NCBI RefSeq assembly: GCF_000981385.1
Contig: NZ_LATZ01000131.1
Coordinates: forward strand, 186,001 to 250,000
Reading direction: 5' to 3'
DNA: 64,000 nucleotides
Source of the DNA: Bacillus sp. SA1-12
Lineage (GTDB): Bacteria; Bacillota; Bacilli; Bacillales; Bacillaceae
The position numbers and the translations under genes were made by a program. Below the pieces are notes generated by a model. The model was given only the letters and a program-made list of their open reading frames with translations, was not told the origin of the DNA and did not search any database. Below, piece by piece: positions 1 to 8,803 of the stretch; within the stretch, counting starts at the first letter, position 1; each line of letters opens with the position of its first letter.

Positions 1-327
1 CTCTTCAAGTCCTTGTGCGATTGCATCATGGAATTTTGCTGTATCTCCATTTGCGGTAAATACATCAACTTGGAAGCCTAATGCTTCACCTTCTTCCTTC
101 GCACCAGCTAAAAATTGTGCTGTATGATCATCACCGCCGATTTTACGGATGACTTTAATTTTTGCTCCTTCACCCTTAGCAAAGCGTTCTGGAACATTTT
201 CCAATGATACGTTTGGATTCCCTTTTACAGGTTCAGCTGTTTCAGCTCCATTTGAAGAACAGCCTGTTACGAACAATGTAAGGACAAGTATGAAAATAAA
301 TGCAGAGTTAAATCGTCTGTTTTTCAT
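1..327 (-). CDS. Sugar-type ABC transporter substrate-binding lipoprotein (partial, C-terminus off window)
   Basis: Only the first 109 codons are present; the gene runs off the left edge. It opens with a lysine/arginine n-region, a hydrophobic stretch and a lipobox (FVTGC), so the product should be a lipid-anchored extracytoplasmic binding protein. The mature part begins with KIKVIRKIGGDDHTAQF and a GAKEEGEALGFQVDVF segment, typical of RbsB-type (periplasmic binding protein class 1) sugar receptors. The ATG follows a good AAAGGGGAG site. An S-box SAM riboswitch and terminator lie directly upstream, so the gene and any downstream ABC genes should be switched on when S-adenosylmethionine is low. 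That makes a methionine-salvage sugar such as methylthioribose a reasonable substrate guess. The ligand is inference. Confidence 0.8.
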   Translation of the reverse strand, partial: MKNRRFNSAFIFILVLTLFVTGCSSNGAETAEPVKGNPNVSLENVPERFAKGEGAKIKVIRKIGGDDHTAQFLAGAKEEGEALGFQVDVFTANGDTAKFHDAIAQGLEE

Positions 328-410
328 GTTTGTAAACTCCCCTTTTCTATTTTTGTTATCATTTTTTCTTCCTTTACTCTTGAACTCGAGGTAATTAAGT
401 TCATTTAGAC

Positions 411-580
411 GCAAAAAAACCTCTCAAAGATAGAGAGGTTTCGCCACATGTGTATATAGGAGTCTCCTCTCTTATCTTTCAAAACCTAATATAGGTTTTG
501 CAGGAATTAGCACCAATTCTATAAAAGAACGGTTGCCGGGCATCATAGGGCCAGTCCCTCTGCCACTCTTGATAAGAGAT
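411..580 (-). promoter_or_regulatory. S-box (SAM-I) riboswitch with intrinsic terminator
   Basis: Read on the minus strand, positions 580 to 468 carry the S-box aptamer hallmarks: CTCTTATC pairing with AGATAAGAG to close P1, the conserved AGAGTGGCAGAGGGA block, GATGCCCGGCAACC, and GGTGCTAATTCC before the P1 return. An expression platform follows, with a GAGGTTTC/CCTCTC hairpin at 412-441 and a T-run. It controls the lipoprotein gene that starts at 327. SAM binding should favour termination. Confidence 0.93.
412..441 (-). terminator. Riboswitch terminator hairpin
   Basis: Minus-strand AACCTCTC...GAGAGGTT stem followed by TTTTTTGC. It forms the OFF state of the S-box leader. Confidence 0.85.
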
Positions 581-688
581 TTACTATGCAATTAAGTAAA
601 ATTAAGAATATATTTACTTTAATCGGGTATAGAAGTCTTGTCAACTATTTTTTTGATAATTTTCAAAAAGGGATAACATGATTGATCA

Positions 689-1924
689 CTATACATTTGC
701 CTTTATCTGCTTTTTCACCGGCTTTTCCATGACGAGCGGGAGAACAAGAATTACGCCTATGATCATGCATATAGCAGAAACTTGGTAAGATATAACAAGG
801 CCTATCCATGTTTTTAATACACCGGCTAAGCTCATCATTAGCACCATTGCTCCCATAAATAACGGTGTCATGATCCCATTTACCCGACCAACAAACGATT
901 CCTCTGCATTTTGCAAAATCATTGTATTTATACTAATTTGAATCGCCGGCATCATTAATCCGGTAAAAAACTGGGCGATTAAAGAGAGCCAAAGAATCTC
1001 TGAAAATCCTATAATTGAAATCATGACTGAATTTACAATCATACCCGCAGCAAGCATTCGAATAGGCGTAATTTTTTTTGATAATGCTAAGGCAATGCCT
1101 CCGCCAATAATCATAGCTACGCCGTTTATTGCCATAAACCATTGAATGAATTCTTTTTCCATTAAAAGTTGTTCCGTCACAATGAAGATTCCTAATGGTT
1201 GGATTAAGCCAATAGCTAAACCTGCAACAAAGAAATTGGTTCCTAATATCGTTAAGAATCTATTTTTTGCCACATACTTAAATCCCTGAACAAACTCATC
1301 CAACACAGTTGTTTTCACAGACGACCTATCTACGATCTTATCAGCAGGAAGGAACATAAGCGCCGTAGCTGAAAGCAAGAACATTACACCCGTGATGGCG
1401 ATTGATATTTCAATGCCAAATTGTTGATAAATAATCGTTCCTATTACAGGACCAATAATCATAAAAAGAGCAAACATCGTTTGATAAATGGACATTCCCA
1501 TTTGAAGCTGCTCCTCTGGAACATGAACCTTGAACAGTTTCATTCCTGATGGCTGTGAAAATTGCGATAGAATTGACGATATAAGCATTGCAAAAAAGAC
1601 AACTTGCCATGTTGAAAATACCAATGTTACTAATACAGCAAAAACCGAAAGTGCACTTAAGATATCACACCATACCATCGTTTGTTTGGGTTTCCACCGG
1701 TCCGCGAATGTTCCGCCTATTATGGAAAAAATAAAGATAGGTGCATACTCTGCAACAGAAATCATCGAGACAGCAAAAGGGTCCTCGTTTGTTTGCTCCA
1801 TGATAAATAATAGAACAGCAAAATTCCTTACCCAAATTCCAATCTGCAAAAATAAACCCGAAAGCAATATAGCTCTTACAAACCGATTCCGCAGAAACTC
1901 CTTAAAACTTGATTCTCGTTTCAT
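689..1924 (-). CDS. MFS drug/metabolite exporter
   Basis: A 411-residue membrane protein with about 12 hydrophobic helices, an early acidic/basic loop motif (GTFADRWKPKQ) between helices 2 and 3, and a GPVIGTIIY segment in helix 5. These are marks of the major facilitator superfamily proton-coupled drug antiporters (EntS/MFS_3-like group). The reading frame stays open to 1993, but I place the start at the ATG at 1924 (MKRESSF), because GGAGG lies 5-8 bases upstream and the extra residues look non-coding. It is transcribed alone, divergent from glnS. The substrate cannot be told from sequence. Confidence 0.85.
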   Translation of the reverse strand: MKRESSFKEFLRNRFVRAILLSGLFLQIGIWVRNFAVLLFIMEQTNEDPFAVSMISVAEYAPIFIFSIIGGTFADRWKPKQTMVWCDILSALSVFAVLVTLVFSTWQVVFFAMLISSILSQFSQPSGMKLFKVHVPEEQLQMGMSIYQTMFALFMIIGPVIGTIIYQQFGIEISIAITGVMFLLSATALMFLPADKIVDRSSVKTTVLDEFVQGFKYVAKNRFLTILGTNFFVAGLAIGLIQPLGIFIVTEQLLMEKEFIQWFMAINGVAMIIGGGIALALSKKITPIRMLAAGMIVNSVMISIIGFSEILWLSLIAQFFTGLMMPAIQISINTMILQNAEESFVGRVNGIMTPLFMGAMVLMMSLAGVLKTWIGLVISYQVSAICMIIGVILVLPLVMEKPVKKQIKANV

Positions 1925-2172
1925 ATTTTTCCTCCACTCTGCCATATACAGAATACTTTCAAACACACACCATATATCATAATTCCCCCTCACCCAAAAA
2001 ATTCCTTTTTATAGATTTTTATTTTCATTCAGCTCGTATACAGATGAACGATTCATGTAAATATATATACTATTATCATAAAATTCATTTCGAAAATTAA
2101 CCTTTTGCTTATGAATTGGTATAATGGAAGGCAGAACTTATTTTTACATATAAAAGAAAGGTTTGATCTGAT

Positions 2173-3852
2173 TTGGAACACAATTCCTCAAACTTTATTA
2201 AAAGCATCATTAAAGAGGATCTTGAAACAGGAAAACGTGATTATGTCTATACTCGTTTCCCTCCAGAGCCTAACGGATACTTACACATTGGTCATGCAAA
2301 ATCGATCGTCATTAATTTTGGATTAGCTGATGACTTTAATGGAAAAACAAACTTACGCTTTGATGATACAAACCCATTAAAGGAAGATACTGAATTCGTT
2401 GAAGCGATTAAGAAAGATGTAGAATGGCTTGGCTACCAATGGGATGGTTTGTTTTTTGCCTCTGATTACTTTGAAGAAATGTACAATCGTGCTGTTCTCC
2501 TTATTAATAAGGGAAAAGCATATGTAGATGACTTAACAGCAGATGAAATTAGGCAATATCGCGGTACACTTACTGAGCCAGGAAAAGAAAGCCCATATCG
2601 AAATCGTTCGGTTGATGAAAACTTAGCTTTATTTGAAAGAATGCGTAATGGTGAATTCGCCAATGGTGAGAAAGTGCTTCGTGCAAAAATTGATATGTCT
2701 TCACCTAATATAAATTTGCGTGATCCTGTTATTTACCGGATCTCACATGCAACACACCATAATACTGGTGATGCATGGTGCATTTATCCGATGTATGCCT
2801 TCGCCCATCCGCTAGAGGATGCCATTGAAGGAATTACCCATTCATTATGCACAACAGAATTTGAAGATCAACGACCTCTTTATAACTGGGTAATTGAAGA
2901 ATGTGAAATGGAAAATAAACCGCAGCAAATCGAATTTGGGCGTTTAGGCATTAGAAATACTGTCATGAGTAAACGTAAGCTAAAGCAACTTGTTGATGAA
3001 AACTTCGTTGACGGCTGGGATGATCCACGAATGCCAACCATTTCAGGTTTAAGAAGAAAAGGATATACACCTGAAGCCATCCGTGAATTTGTCAAGGAAA
3101 CTGGTGTATCTAAAGGATCTTCAGCGGTTGATGAGGCAATGCTTGAGCACTTCGTAAGAGAAGACTTAAAGTTAAAAGCTCCACGTACAATGGGAATTTT
3201 AAAGCCATTGAAGGTTGTCATTACGAACTATCCTGAAGATCAAGTTGAGATGCTGGACGCAGAAATTAACCCGGAAGTACCTGAAATGGGGATGAGACAA
3301 ATTCCATTTTCTCGTGAAATTTACATTGAGCAGGAAGACTTTATGGAGGATCCTCCTAAAAAATATTTCCGTCTCTTCCCTGGAAATGAAGTGCGTTTAA
3401 AACATGCCTACTTCATCAAATGTGAGGAAGTTATTAAAGATGAAGCTGGAAATGTCATTGAAATCCATTGTACTTATGATCCTGAAACAAAGAGCGGTAC
3501 AGGTTTTACTGGACGTAAAGTAAAAGGTACATTGCATTGGGTTGATGCAAAGCATGCAATTCCTGCAGAATTCCGCTTATATGAACCATTGATTCTTGAT
3601 AATAGTGAAAATGAAGATGTCGAAACAGACGTGGATAACAATGAGGAAAAAACATTCCTCGATTATGTTAATAAAAACTCACTAGAAGTTTTACAAGGGT
3701 TCATCGAGCCTAATATGAAAGATAGTAAAGAACATGATAAATTCCAATTTTTCCGTCACGGATACTTTAATGTTGACCCTAAACAATCTACTCAAGAAAA
3801 AAAGGTCTTTAACAGAATTGTATCTTTAAAGAGCTCGTTTAAACTAAAATAA
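2173..3852 (+). CDS. glnS: Glutaminyl-tRNA synthetase
   Basis: Class-I synthetase of 559 residues, close to the 554 of E. coli GlnRS. It charges tRNA-Gln with glutamine directly. The N-terminal signature PPEPNGYLHIGHAKS contains the HIGH motif at about residues 34-44, and the KMSKS equivalent is VMSKRKLK near residue 267. The C-terminal anticodon-binding barrels end with the GlnRS-typical GFIEP, FQFFRHGYF and STQEKKVFNR segments, which separate it from GluRS. The start codon is TTG at 2173, with a GAAAGG site 10 bases before it; no better ATG exists upstream of the conserved region. A hairpin terminator follows at 3884. B. subtilis lacks this gene and uses GatCAB amidation, so its presence here is unusual and suggests acquisition by transfer. 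Confidence 0.96.
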   Translation: MEHNSSNFIKSIIKEDLETGKRDYVYTRFPPEPNGYLHIGHAKSIVINFGLADDFNGKTNLRFDDTNPLKEDTEFVEAIKKDVEWLGYQWDGLFFASDYFEEMYNRAVLLINKGKAYVDDLTADEIRQYRGTLTEPGKESPYRNRSVDENLALFERMRNGEFANGEKVLRAKIDMSSPNINLRDPVIYRISHATHHNTGDAWCIYPMYAFAHPLEDAIEGITHSLCTTEFEDQRPLYNWVIEECEMENKPQQIEFGRLGIRNTVMSKRKLKQLVDENFVDGWDDPRMPTISGLRRKGYTPEAIREFVKETGVSKGSSAVDEAMLEHFVREDLKLKAPRTMGILKPLKVVITNYPEDQVEMLDAEINPEVPEMGMRQIPFSREIYIEQEDFMEDPPKKYFRLFPGNEVRLKHAYFIKCEEVIKDEAGNVIEIHCTYDPETKSGTGFTGRKVKGTLHWVDAKHAIPAEFRLYEPLILDNSENEDVETDVDNNEEKTFLDYVNKNSLEVLQGFIEPNMKDSKEHDKFQFFRHGYFNVDPKQSTQEKKVFNRIVSLKSSFKLK

Positions 3853-3883
3853 ATGCAAAAAAAACAGAGTACCGAAATAAAAG

Positions 3884-3916
3884 AAATGACGTGTGACAAT
3901 TCACACGTCATTTTCA
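3884..3916 (+). terminator. glnS terminator
   Basis: A 13-bp stem AAATGACGTGTGA/TCACACGTCATTT with a 4-nt loop followed by T-rich sequence, 31 bases after the glnS stop. Confidence 0.85.
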
Positions 3917-3968
3917 GTTTTATTAAGGAAAAATAATTAACTTTTTATTGCTTGTTCTTAAGAGGCAT

Positions 3969-4310
3969 TAGCAACGACTTTTGCTGCCAATTCTACGAGA
4001 GTTTTGGCATTTAGAACCTCGCTCAAAGACATTTGCTACCAATTCTAAAAGAAATTTGGTCTTCAGAACCGCTCTCAAGCACTTTTTCTATCGATTCAAC
4101 AAGAGTTTTGGTCTTCAGAACCTCTCTCATGGACTTTTACTATCGATTCAACAAGAGTTTTGGTCTTCAGATCCACTCTCAAGCACTTTTACTTATCGAT
4201 TCAACAAGAATTGTGGCCTTAAAAACCGATCTCAAGCACTTTTGCTACCACTTCAACAATAGTTCCGCCCAGCATAAGCGCTTCCAAGAAGATTCAATAC
4301 CATTTCAACA
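3969..4310. repeat. Degenerate 52-bp tandem repeat, about six copies
   Basis: Units recur every 52-53 bases: the TTGCTNCCA/TTCTATCGA anchor occurs at about 3981, 4033, 4085, 4137, 4190 and 4243. Each unit carries a variant of ATTCAACAAGAGTTTTGG, TCTTCAGAACC and CTCTCAAGCAC. The period is not a multiple of three, so open frames across it are by-products. The central copies are most alike and the edge copies more diverged. No spacers are present, so this is not a CRISPR. It lies between the glnS and histidine kinase terminators and holds no gene I can support. Confidence 0.85.
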
Positions 4311-4355
4311 AGGAATCTCTTTTCTCTTTGACAAAAATTAATTATGCCACATCTT

Positions 4356-4390
4356 AACAGAATCCTTTTCCCAAAAGGATTCTGTTTTTT
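4356..4390. terminator. Terminator between tandem repeat and histidine kinase
   Basis: A strong stem ACAGAATCCTTTT/AAAAGGATTCTGT with a short loop, followed by a T-run on the plus strand and overlapping the stop codon of the histidine kinase gene read from the other strand. Confidence 0.7.
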
Positions 4391-6182
4391 ATTTTGTTAG
4401 TGGCAAGCTTATAAGGAAAGTAGTGCCAGCATCTGATGTTTCATACAATTTAATACAGCCACCATGATTTTCCACAATCCGCTTGACGATCGTAAGCCCT
4501 AAACCAGTACCATTTTCCTTTGAACTAGAAAAAGGCTCGAATAGGGAATCCATAATAGAAGCAGGAATGCCCGGACCTGAATCTTTTAAAAAGATTTGAT
4601 AGTCCTTGTCAGTTACCTGTGAAGAAATCGAGATAACACCCTTTCCCCCCATCGCTTCTATGCTGTTTCGGATCATATTATGGAAAACCTGTTTGATTTG
4701 CTTGGCATCTACTTCCAAAGGAATACGATCCAATTTGATAGTAAATTCAACTTCCTCAGATGAATGAATAATCAGCGGCAGGAAATCACCTAAAATATCC
4801 TCAAGATAGGTTTCTCTTTTAATTGGTGCCCCCGGCTTTGATAATAGCAGCATTTCTTCAATAATAACGTTAATACGTTCAATCTCCTTCATAATGAGAG
4901 ACAAATGATACTTGCTTTTATCCTGTTCTGAAAAGGATTGATTCATTAACGATAAAAAACCGTGGACAACTGCAAGCGGATTGCGAATCTCATGTGCGGC
5001 CCCTGCAGCCATTTCCCCTACAGCCGCCAGCTTTTCAGATTGATGAATACGTTTCTCCAGTTTATCTGTCTCTGTAATGTCAATAAAGTTGATAATCCGG
5101 CCAATCACGAGGTGGTTTTGATTTAATAATTCTGTTTGCGACACTAATAGAAAGCGTTCATCTTCAGAAGTAGTAAAAGGCACCTTCGTATGCTTGTCAT
5201 TTTTCTTTGACGACAATATGCTCCAAAACAGCTCATTCTCTTGATTGTGATAACTAGAAGCCAGCTGTTTTACCTGAAGTTCATTTGTATGCAGCAGCTT
5301 AACGGCTGCTGTGTTCAACGATATTTCAGAGGTCTGATCATTGATTGTAATGATTCCTACAGGCAAGGAGTTCAAAATTTGCTCACGATACATTTTGTCA
5401 TTTAAGATCGTATTAAACGATTCTTGCAGCCTGCTTGACATTTGGTTAATGGAATGGGTTAAATGCTGCAGTTCTAGCTGATTTGGGGAATCAAGCGTTA
5501 ATCCATATCTCCCATTTGCAATCAGGTCCACTTTATCGATCATTGTTTCGATTGGTTTCGTTAAACTGGCACTAATCCTGTAAGATACAAAAATAGATAA
5601 AGCAATTGCACCTGTGGTTAATAATATTAACAGCCACAAGGAATTCTTTATAATATCAGTAAATGAATTAGAGTGTCCATCTAGTCGCGAATAGGACGCT
5701 TCCTTAGCTGCTTCTAAATCTTTCTTTAACTCAGTAAGCTGCGGGAGATACTGGGTAGTAATATACTCCTCTGCAGCTTTTTTATCATTATAATTGAGAA
5801 GTCCTTGAACATTATTGATAATTATGAAATCCAATAGATTAATGCTTTTTATTAAAGGCTCGAGGGATTTAGGAATTGAATCCTCATTTCTCTCCGTAAG
5901 ATCAGAAGAAGCATATGCTTGATACTCCTTGGTCAACTCACAGCACATCTCGTTTTTGATAGCATTTTTAACAATGTATTCTTTGACATCCAGCTCTTTC
6001 TCCAGCTGAGAAAGCCAAACAAGCTCAGGGATGTTTCGCTCCTTGATTTTATTACTAACCTGGGTAATGTCTTCTATTGATTGGACTAAGATAAGCGAAA
6101 AGCCGCTTAGCACAACGGTTAATAAAAGAAGAATTGTGAGAATCTTCGTTCGAAAAGACATATTTCTACTTAATTTCTTCAT
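4389..6182 (-). CDS. Orphan membrane sensor histidine kinase with PAS domain
   Basis: A 597-residue kinase. Order: helix 1 (about 12-33), an extracellular helical region to about 185, helix 2 (about 186-202), HAMP linker, a PAS-like segment from about 265, HisKA with the phospho-accepting histidine at about 397 (AAHEIRNPLA), and an HATPase domain ending in the G2 box NGTGLGLTIV. The kinase core resembles the KinB/NtrB type. I place the start at the ATG at 6182, 7 bases after AAAGG, rather than at the adjacent GTG. The gene sits 18 bases after a BMP-type binding protein gene in the same operon, so the two probably form one sensing unit. No response regulator is adjacent. It may feed a distant regulator or the sporulation phosphorelay; that is inference. 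Confidence 0.9.
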   Translation of the reverse strand: MKKLSRNMSFRTKILTILLLLTVVLSGFSLILVQSIEDITQVSNKIKERNIPELVWLSQLEKELDVKEYIVKNAIKNEMCCELTKEYQAYASSDLTERNEDSIPKSLEPLIKSINLLDFIIINNVQGLLNYNDKKAAEEYITTQYLPQLTELKKDLEAAKEASYSRLDGHSNSFTDIIKNSLWLLILLTTGAIALSIFVSYRISASLTKPIETMIDKVDLIANGRYGLTLDSPNQLELQHLTHSINQMSSRLQESFNTILNDKMYREQILNSLPVGIITINDQTSEISLNTAAVKLLHTNELQVKQLASSYHNQENELFWSILSSKKNDKHTKVPFTTSEDERFLLVSQTELLNQNHLVIGRIINFIDITETDKLEKRIHQSEKLAAVGEMAAGAAHEIRNPLAVVHGFLSLMNQSFSEQDKSKYHLSLIMKEIERINVIIEEMLLLSKPGAPIKRETYLEDILGDFLPLIIHSSEEVEFTIKLDRIPLEVDAKQIKQVFHNMIRNSIEAMGGKGVISISSQVTDKDYQIFLKDSGPGIPASIMDSLFEPFSSSKENGTGLGLTIVKRIVENHGGCIKLYETSDAGTTFLISLPLTK

Positions 6183-6200
6183 CACAATTCCTTTCCTCCT

Positions 6201-7208
6201 CTAAGGAAACATTAATTCCCTGCGATCATACTTCTTCATCTCTTTTTTGATAAATTGAATCTCTTTTTCCGTAAACATTGGTCCAAAAGGAGCTAAACTA
6301 TAGACTCCATGGCTTTCATTTAATATAACTTTACCAGAATTCATACCCTTTTCGCTAAAAAAATCATTCATAATTGCTACATAAGTTTGTGAAACATCAT
6401 TCATTACACTTGTTAAAACATGTTCTTTCCCCATGTAGGATTGATCATCAAGATAACCGATCACATATACATTCTCTTTTTTTGCCAAGTCAATCACATC
6501 ACGATTATAGGAATTGCCCTTGCTATAAATAACATCAACACCTTCAGCAAGTAACTCCTTCATCAACTCAACAGCCTTTTTGCCATCATCTCTGCTTCCA
6601 ACAACCTTCGTATAAATACTTACTTCTGGTTTATAATAGGCCAAACCTGTTTCAAATTCAGGATACTCATCTCCTGATTTCGTTGGATTAATAACCCCTA
6701 CTCTATTAGTCTTCGTCTTAAGAGCAGCAGCTAACCCTGCAAAATACTCAATTTCACCCTGGTCAAAGGTGTAAACCGTTTGGTTAGGATATTTTGCTGT
6801 CCCATGTATGGTCACAAATCGCACATCCGGATTGGTTAGGGCTGAGGTTGCAAAAACCTCTGAAAACTCCCGGCCATGGCCAATAATCAGCTTAGATCCA
6901 TCTTGAATGGCTTTTTTGATCGTTTGAAACATTAATTTTTCCGTATTGACTTCACTATATAGTGTAACATTCACCGGGAACTGTTCTTCTATTTTAAGCT
7001 GGCCTTTATAGGCAAGGCTTCCCCAGCTTTGATCAGCTACAACGTCTGAGGTAAGAATCGTCACCTTTGTTTTTTCTATTGTCCTGCTAGAGCTAGTCTC
7101 TGCCTCTAGCATAATCCCTTTCGTTTTCAGCACAATTGTTCCTACTAGAGCGATAACAACAATCAGCGTAATAAACCCTATTATTCTAAGTTGTTTTGAT
7201 TGCTGCAA
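6201..7208 (-). CDS. Membrane-anchored BMP-family (Med/TcsA-like) binding protein
   Basis: About 335 residues: a basic N-terminus, one transmembrane helix (IIGFITLIVVIALVGTIVL) without a lipobox, then a BMP/PnrA-type receptor domain with the characteristic SWGSLAYKGQ, IIGHGREF, FVTIHG, YFAGLAAAL and GVDVIYSKG segments. Known members include basic membrane lipoproteins that bind nucleosides and the Bacillus Med protein that affects comK. An ATG at 7235 touches the GGAGG directly (zero spacing), so I prefer the in-frame TTG at 7208, which has AGGGGAG 7 bases upstream. No ABC permease or ATPase genes follow; the next gene is the histidine kinase. A role as its extracellular ligand sensor is therefore likely, but inferred. 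Confidence 0.85.
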   Translation of the reverse strand: MQQSKQLRIIGFITLIVVIALVGTIVLKTKGIMLEAETSSSRTIEKTKVTILTSDVVADQSWGSLAYKGQLKIEEQFPVNVTLYSEVNTEKLMFQTIKKAIQDGSKLIIGHGREFSEVFATSALTNPDVRFVTIHGTAKYPNQTVYTFDQGEIEYFAGLAAALKTKTNRVGVINPTKSGDEYPEFETGLAYYKPEVSIYTKVVGSRDDGKKAVELMKELLAEGVDVIYSKGNSYNRDVIDLAKKENVYVIGYLDDQSYMGKEHVLTSVMNDVSQTYVAIMNDFFSEKGMNSGKVILNESHGVYSLAPFGPMFTEKEIQFIKKEMKKYDRRELMFP

Positions 7209-7334
7209 CTTTTTTCTCCCCTTATCATATACCATCCTCCTTAACCATTATAACGAACAAAGCATTATCAATCTACAAATATCTCAAAATATCTACACAA
7301 TTCGACATAATCTTCACAATTGAAAACAGACGAA

Positions 7335-7378
7335 CAAAACGAAAGGCTCCGTCCCCAATAATAAAGGGATCAGAGCCT
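7335..7378 (-). terminator. Terminator of the hydrolase pseudogene
   Basis: Minus-strand stem AGGCTC...TCCC/GGGGA...GAGCCT followed by TTCGTTTTG, just after the hydrolase stop codon. Confidence 0.65.
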
Positions 7379-7393
7379 ATAAAGCGAATAAAT

Positions 7394-8363
7394 TTAGCTT
7401 TTTACATAGTATTTTATTAACCAGTCACTTAGCTCATCTTTTAAATGTTTGTGTATTGGCTCATTTGCTTCTTTTTTATATTGCTTTAATAAATTCAGAA
7501 CCGTTTTCTCTCCTTTAAATTCCTTCAGCATATGGTCCATGTTTTTAATGACCACTGTCTTTGTATTTGGTTTTTCAAGATCGTCAATTCGTTTTAAATC
7601 TTCCAAATTTACCTGAACATCCTTATCCCCTGTTATAGCAAAAATTGGACAATTCGCCTGTTTCAAGGCCTCGAGGACATCTTCAGAACGATAAAGGAAA
7701 TGCTCTCTAAACCACTTTGCCGGCATCTTTTTCATCTTAAACCTGATTGTATCACCGGTTGAGCCTTCCATTTTGCTAAAAAGCTCTTCAATCTGCTTTG
7801 CAATTTTATGTTCTTTAACAAGAAGCCTTAACAACTTTCCTTTTATGCCTTTGAGGTTCTTTATTTCCTTGATTGTTTGACGATTTTGATAAATAATTGG
7901 TTCTTTTAAATTTGTGCCTGCCCCTGCGAGCAGTACTAATCCTGTAACAGGGAGTGTTTCATTTACCTTTGTTGCCAAAATACACCCTTCACTATGACCA
8001 AGTAAAATGATCTGATCACTGTTAACTTTAGGGTGATTCCTCAAAAAGTTGATGGCACTTTTTATGTCATTAACTAAATCAAGCATTCCGCTTGTTTTTG
8101 GGTCTCCTTCACTTTCACCGATTGAGCGTTTATCATATCGCAACGTAACAAAGCCTAAATCTGTCAAAAAACGGGGCGAGCTCTTTGTATAAATCTGACA
8201 TAAGGGCAGGCTTCTTCATATTTCCATCCCTATCTGCCCCACCTGAACCGTTTATAATAATAATCGCTGGATTCTGATATGCTTCTGTATTAGGACGTGC
8301 CAGTGTACCTTTTAATGTGACGTCACTTCTGAAACTAACCGATTCTTCTACGATAGAGTTCAT
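7394..8363 (-). pseudogene. Alpha/beta hydrolase, interrupted by a frameshift
   Basis: Two overlapping frames together make one hydrolase of about 320 residues. The first (from ATG 8363, after a GAGGAG site) contains IIINGSGGADRDG, the oxyanion-hole region. The second contains YDKRSIGESEGD, the nucleophile elbow GHSEG and a late GDKD, with the catalytic histidine in NMDHMLKEF. They join if one C is removed from the CCCC run near 8172-8176, giving ELA-RFLTDLGF. This is either a real one-base insertion or an assembly error in a homopolymer. The family matches dienelactone-hydrolase/YqhA-like serine esterases; the substrate is unknown. Read as it stands, neither half is likely to work, since the two catalytic parts are separated. 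Confidence 0.8.
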
Positions 8364-8454
8364 ACATGACTCTCCTCTTTTTATTATTATTATCAATAAT
8401 AATAACATTAATTAATAATAAATGACAGTAGATTTAGCGATTTGACTAAAATAA

Positions 8455-8493
8455 AAAGAACTGGGCTCTAACAGTAAAAACCCAGTTCTTTTT
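8455..8493 (-). terminator. Bidirectional terminator
   Basis: Stem AAAGAACTGGG/CCCAGTTCTTT with T-runs on both strands, 8 bases after the stop of the small HTH gene. Confidence 0.8.
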
Positions 8494-8500
8494 CTCTTCA

Positions 8501-8734
8501 TTAATCCTCATCCTTGACATCTACATCCTCTGGAATCGGTTCTTTCATATATTCATCATATAATGTTTTGTACTTTTCTAACTGCTCAAAATGAGTTTCA
8601 AATTGGTCTTTGTAAATAAGATACTGCTCTCCATCATATATAGCTCTAATTTTCTTTTGCAGCACTAAACTTGTCACAATTTCTTCTGACAGTGATAAAT
8701 ATTCTGCCGTTTCAGAAATGGTTAAATACATCAT
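8501..8734 (-). CDS. Small excisionase-type helix-turn-helix protein
   Basis: A 77-residue acidic-tailed protein. Residues 1-50 match the MerR/excisionase-like winged helix fold (LTISETAEYLSLSEEIVTSLV, then KKIRAIYDGEQYLI, the wing), as in the helix_turn_helix_17 family. The rest is charged, with a short helical EQLEKYKTLYDEYMKE stretch. Small proteins of this kind are common single genes in Bacillus chromosomes and are not linked here to any integrase, so an excision role is unlikely. It follows the PTS gene on the same strand but has its own terminators on both sides. Function unknown. Confidence 0.75.
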   Translation of the reverse strand: MMYLTISETAEYLSLSEEIVTSLVLQKKIRAIYDGEQYLIYKDQFETHFEQLEKYKTLYDEYMKEPIPEDVDVKDED

Positions 8735-8750
8735 TATTCACCCTTTAAAA

Positions 8751-8784
8751 AAGCCTTCCCTAATAAGATTATTAGGAAAGGCTG
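8751..8784 (-). terminator. Terminator of the PTS permease gene
   Basis: Minus-strand stem AGCCTTTCCTAATAA/TTATTAGGGAAGGCT followed by TTTTTTAAA. It lies between the EIIBCA gene and the small HTH gene. Confidence 0.85.
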
Positions 8785-8803
8785 AAAATGTAAAGATGCA
8801 ATC

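Noticed and set aside
3969..4310. CRISPR array
   Set aside because: Units are adjacent and degenerate, with no unique spacers and no cas genes near.
3981..4341. Repeat protein encoded in the 52-bp array
   Set aside because: The period is not a multiple of three, there is no ribosome site, and the frames shift from unit to unit.
8501..8734. Prophage excisionase
   Set aside because: The fold is excisionase-like, but no integrase, att sites or phage genes lie nearby.
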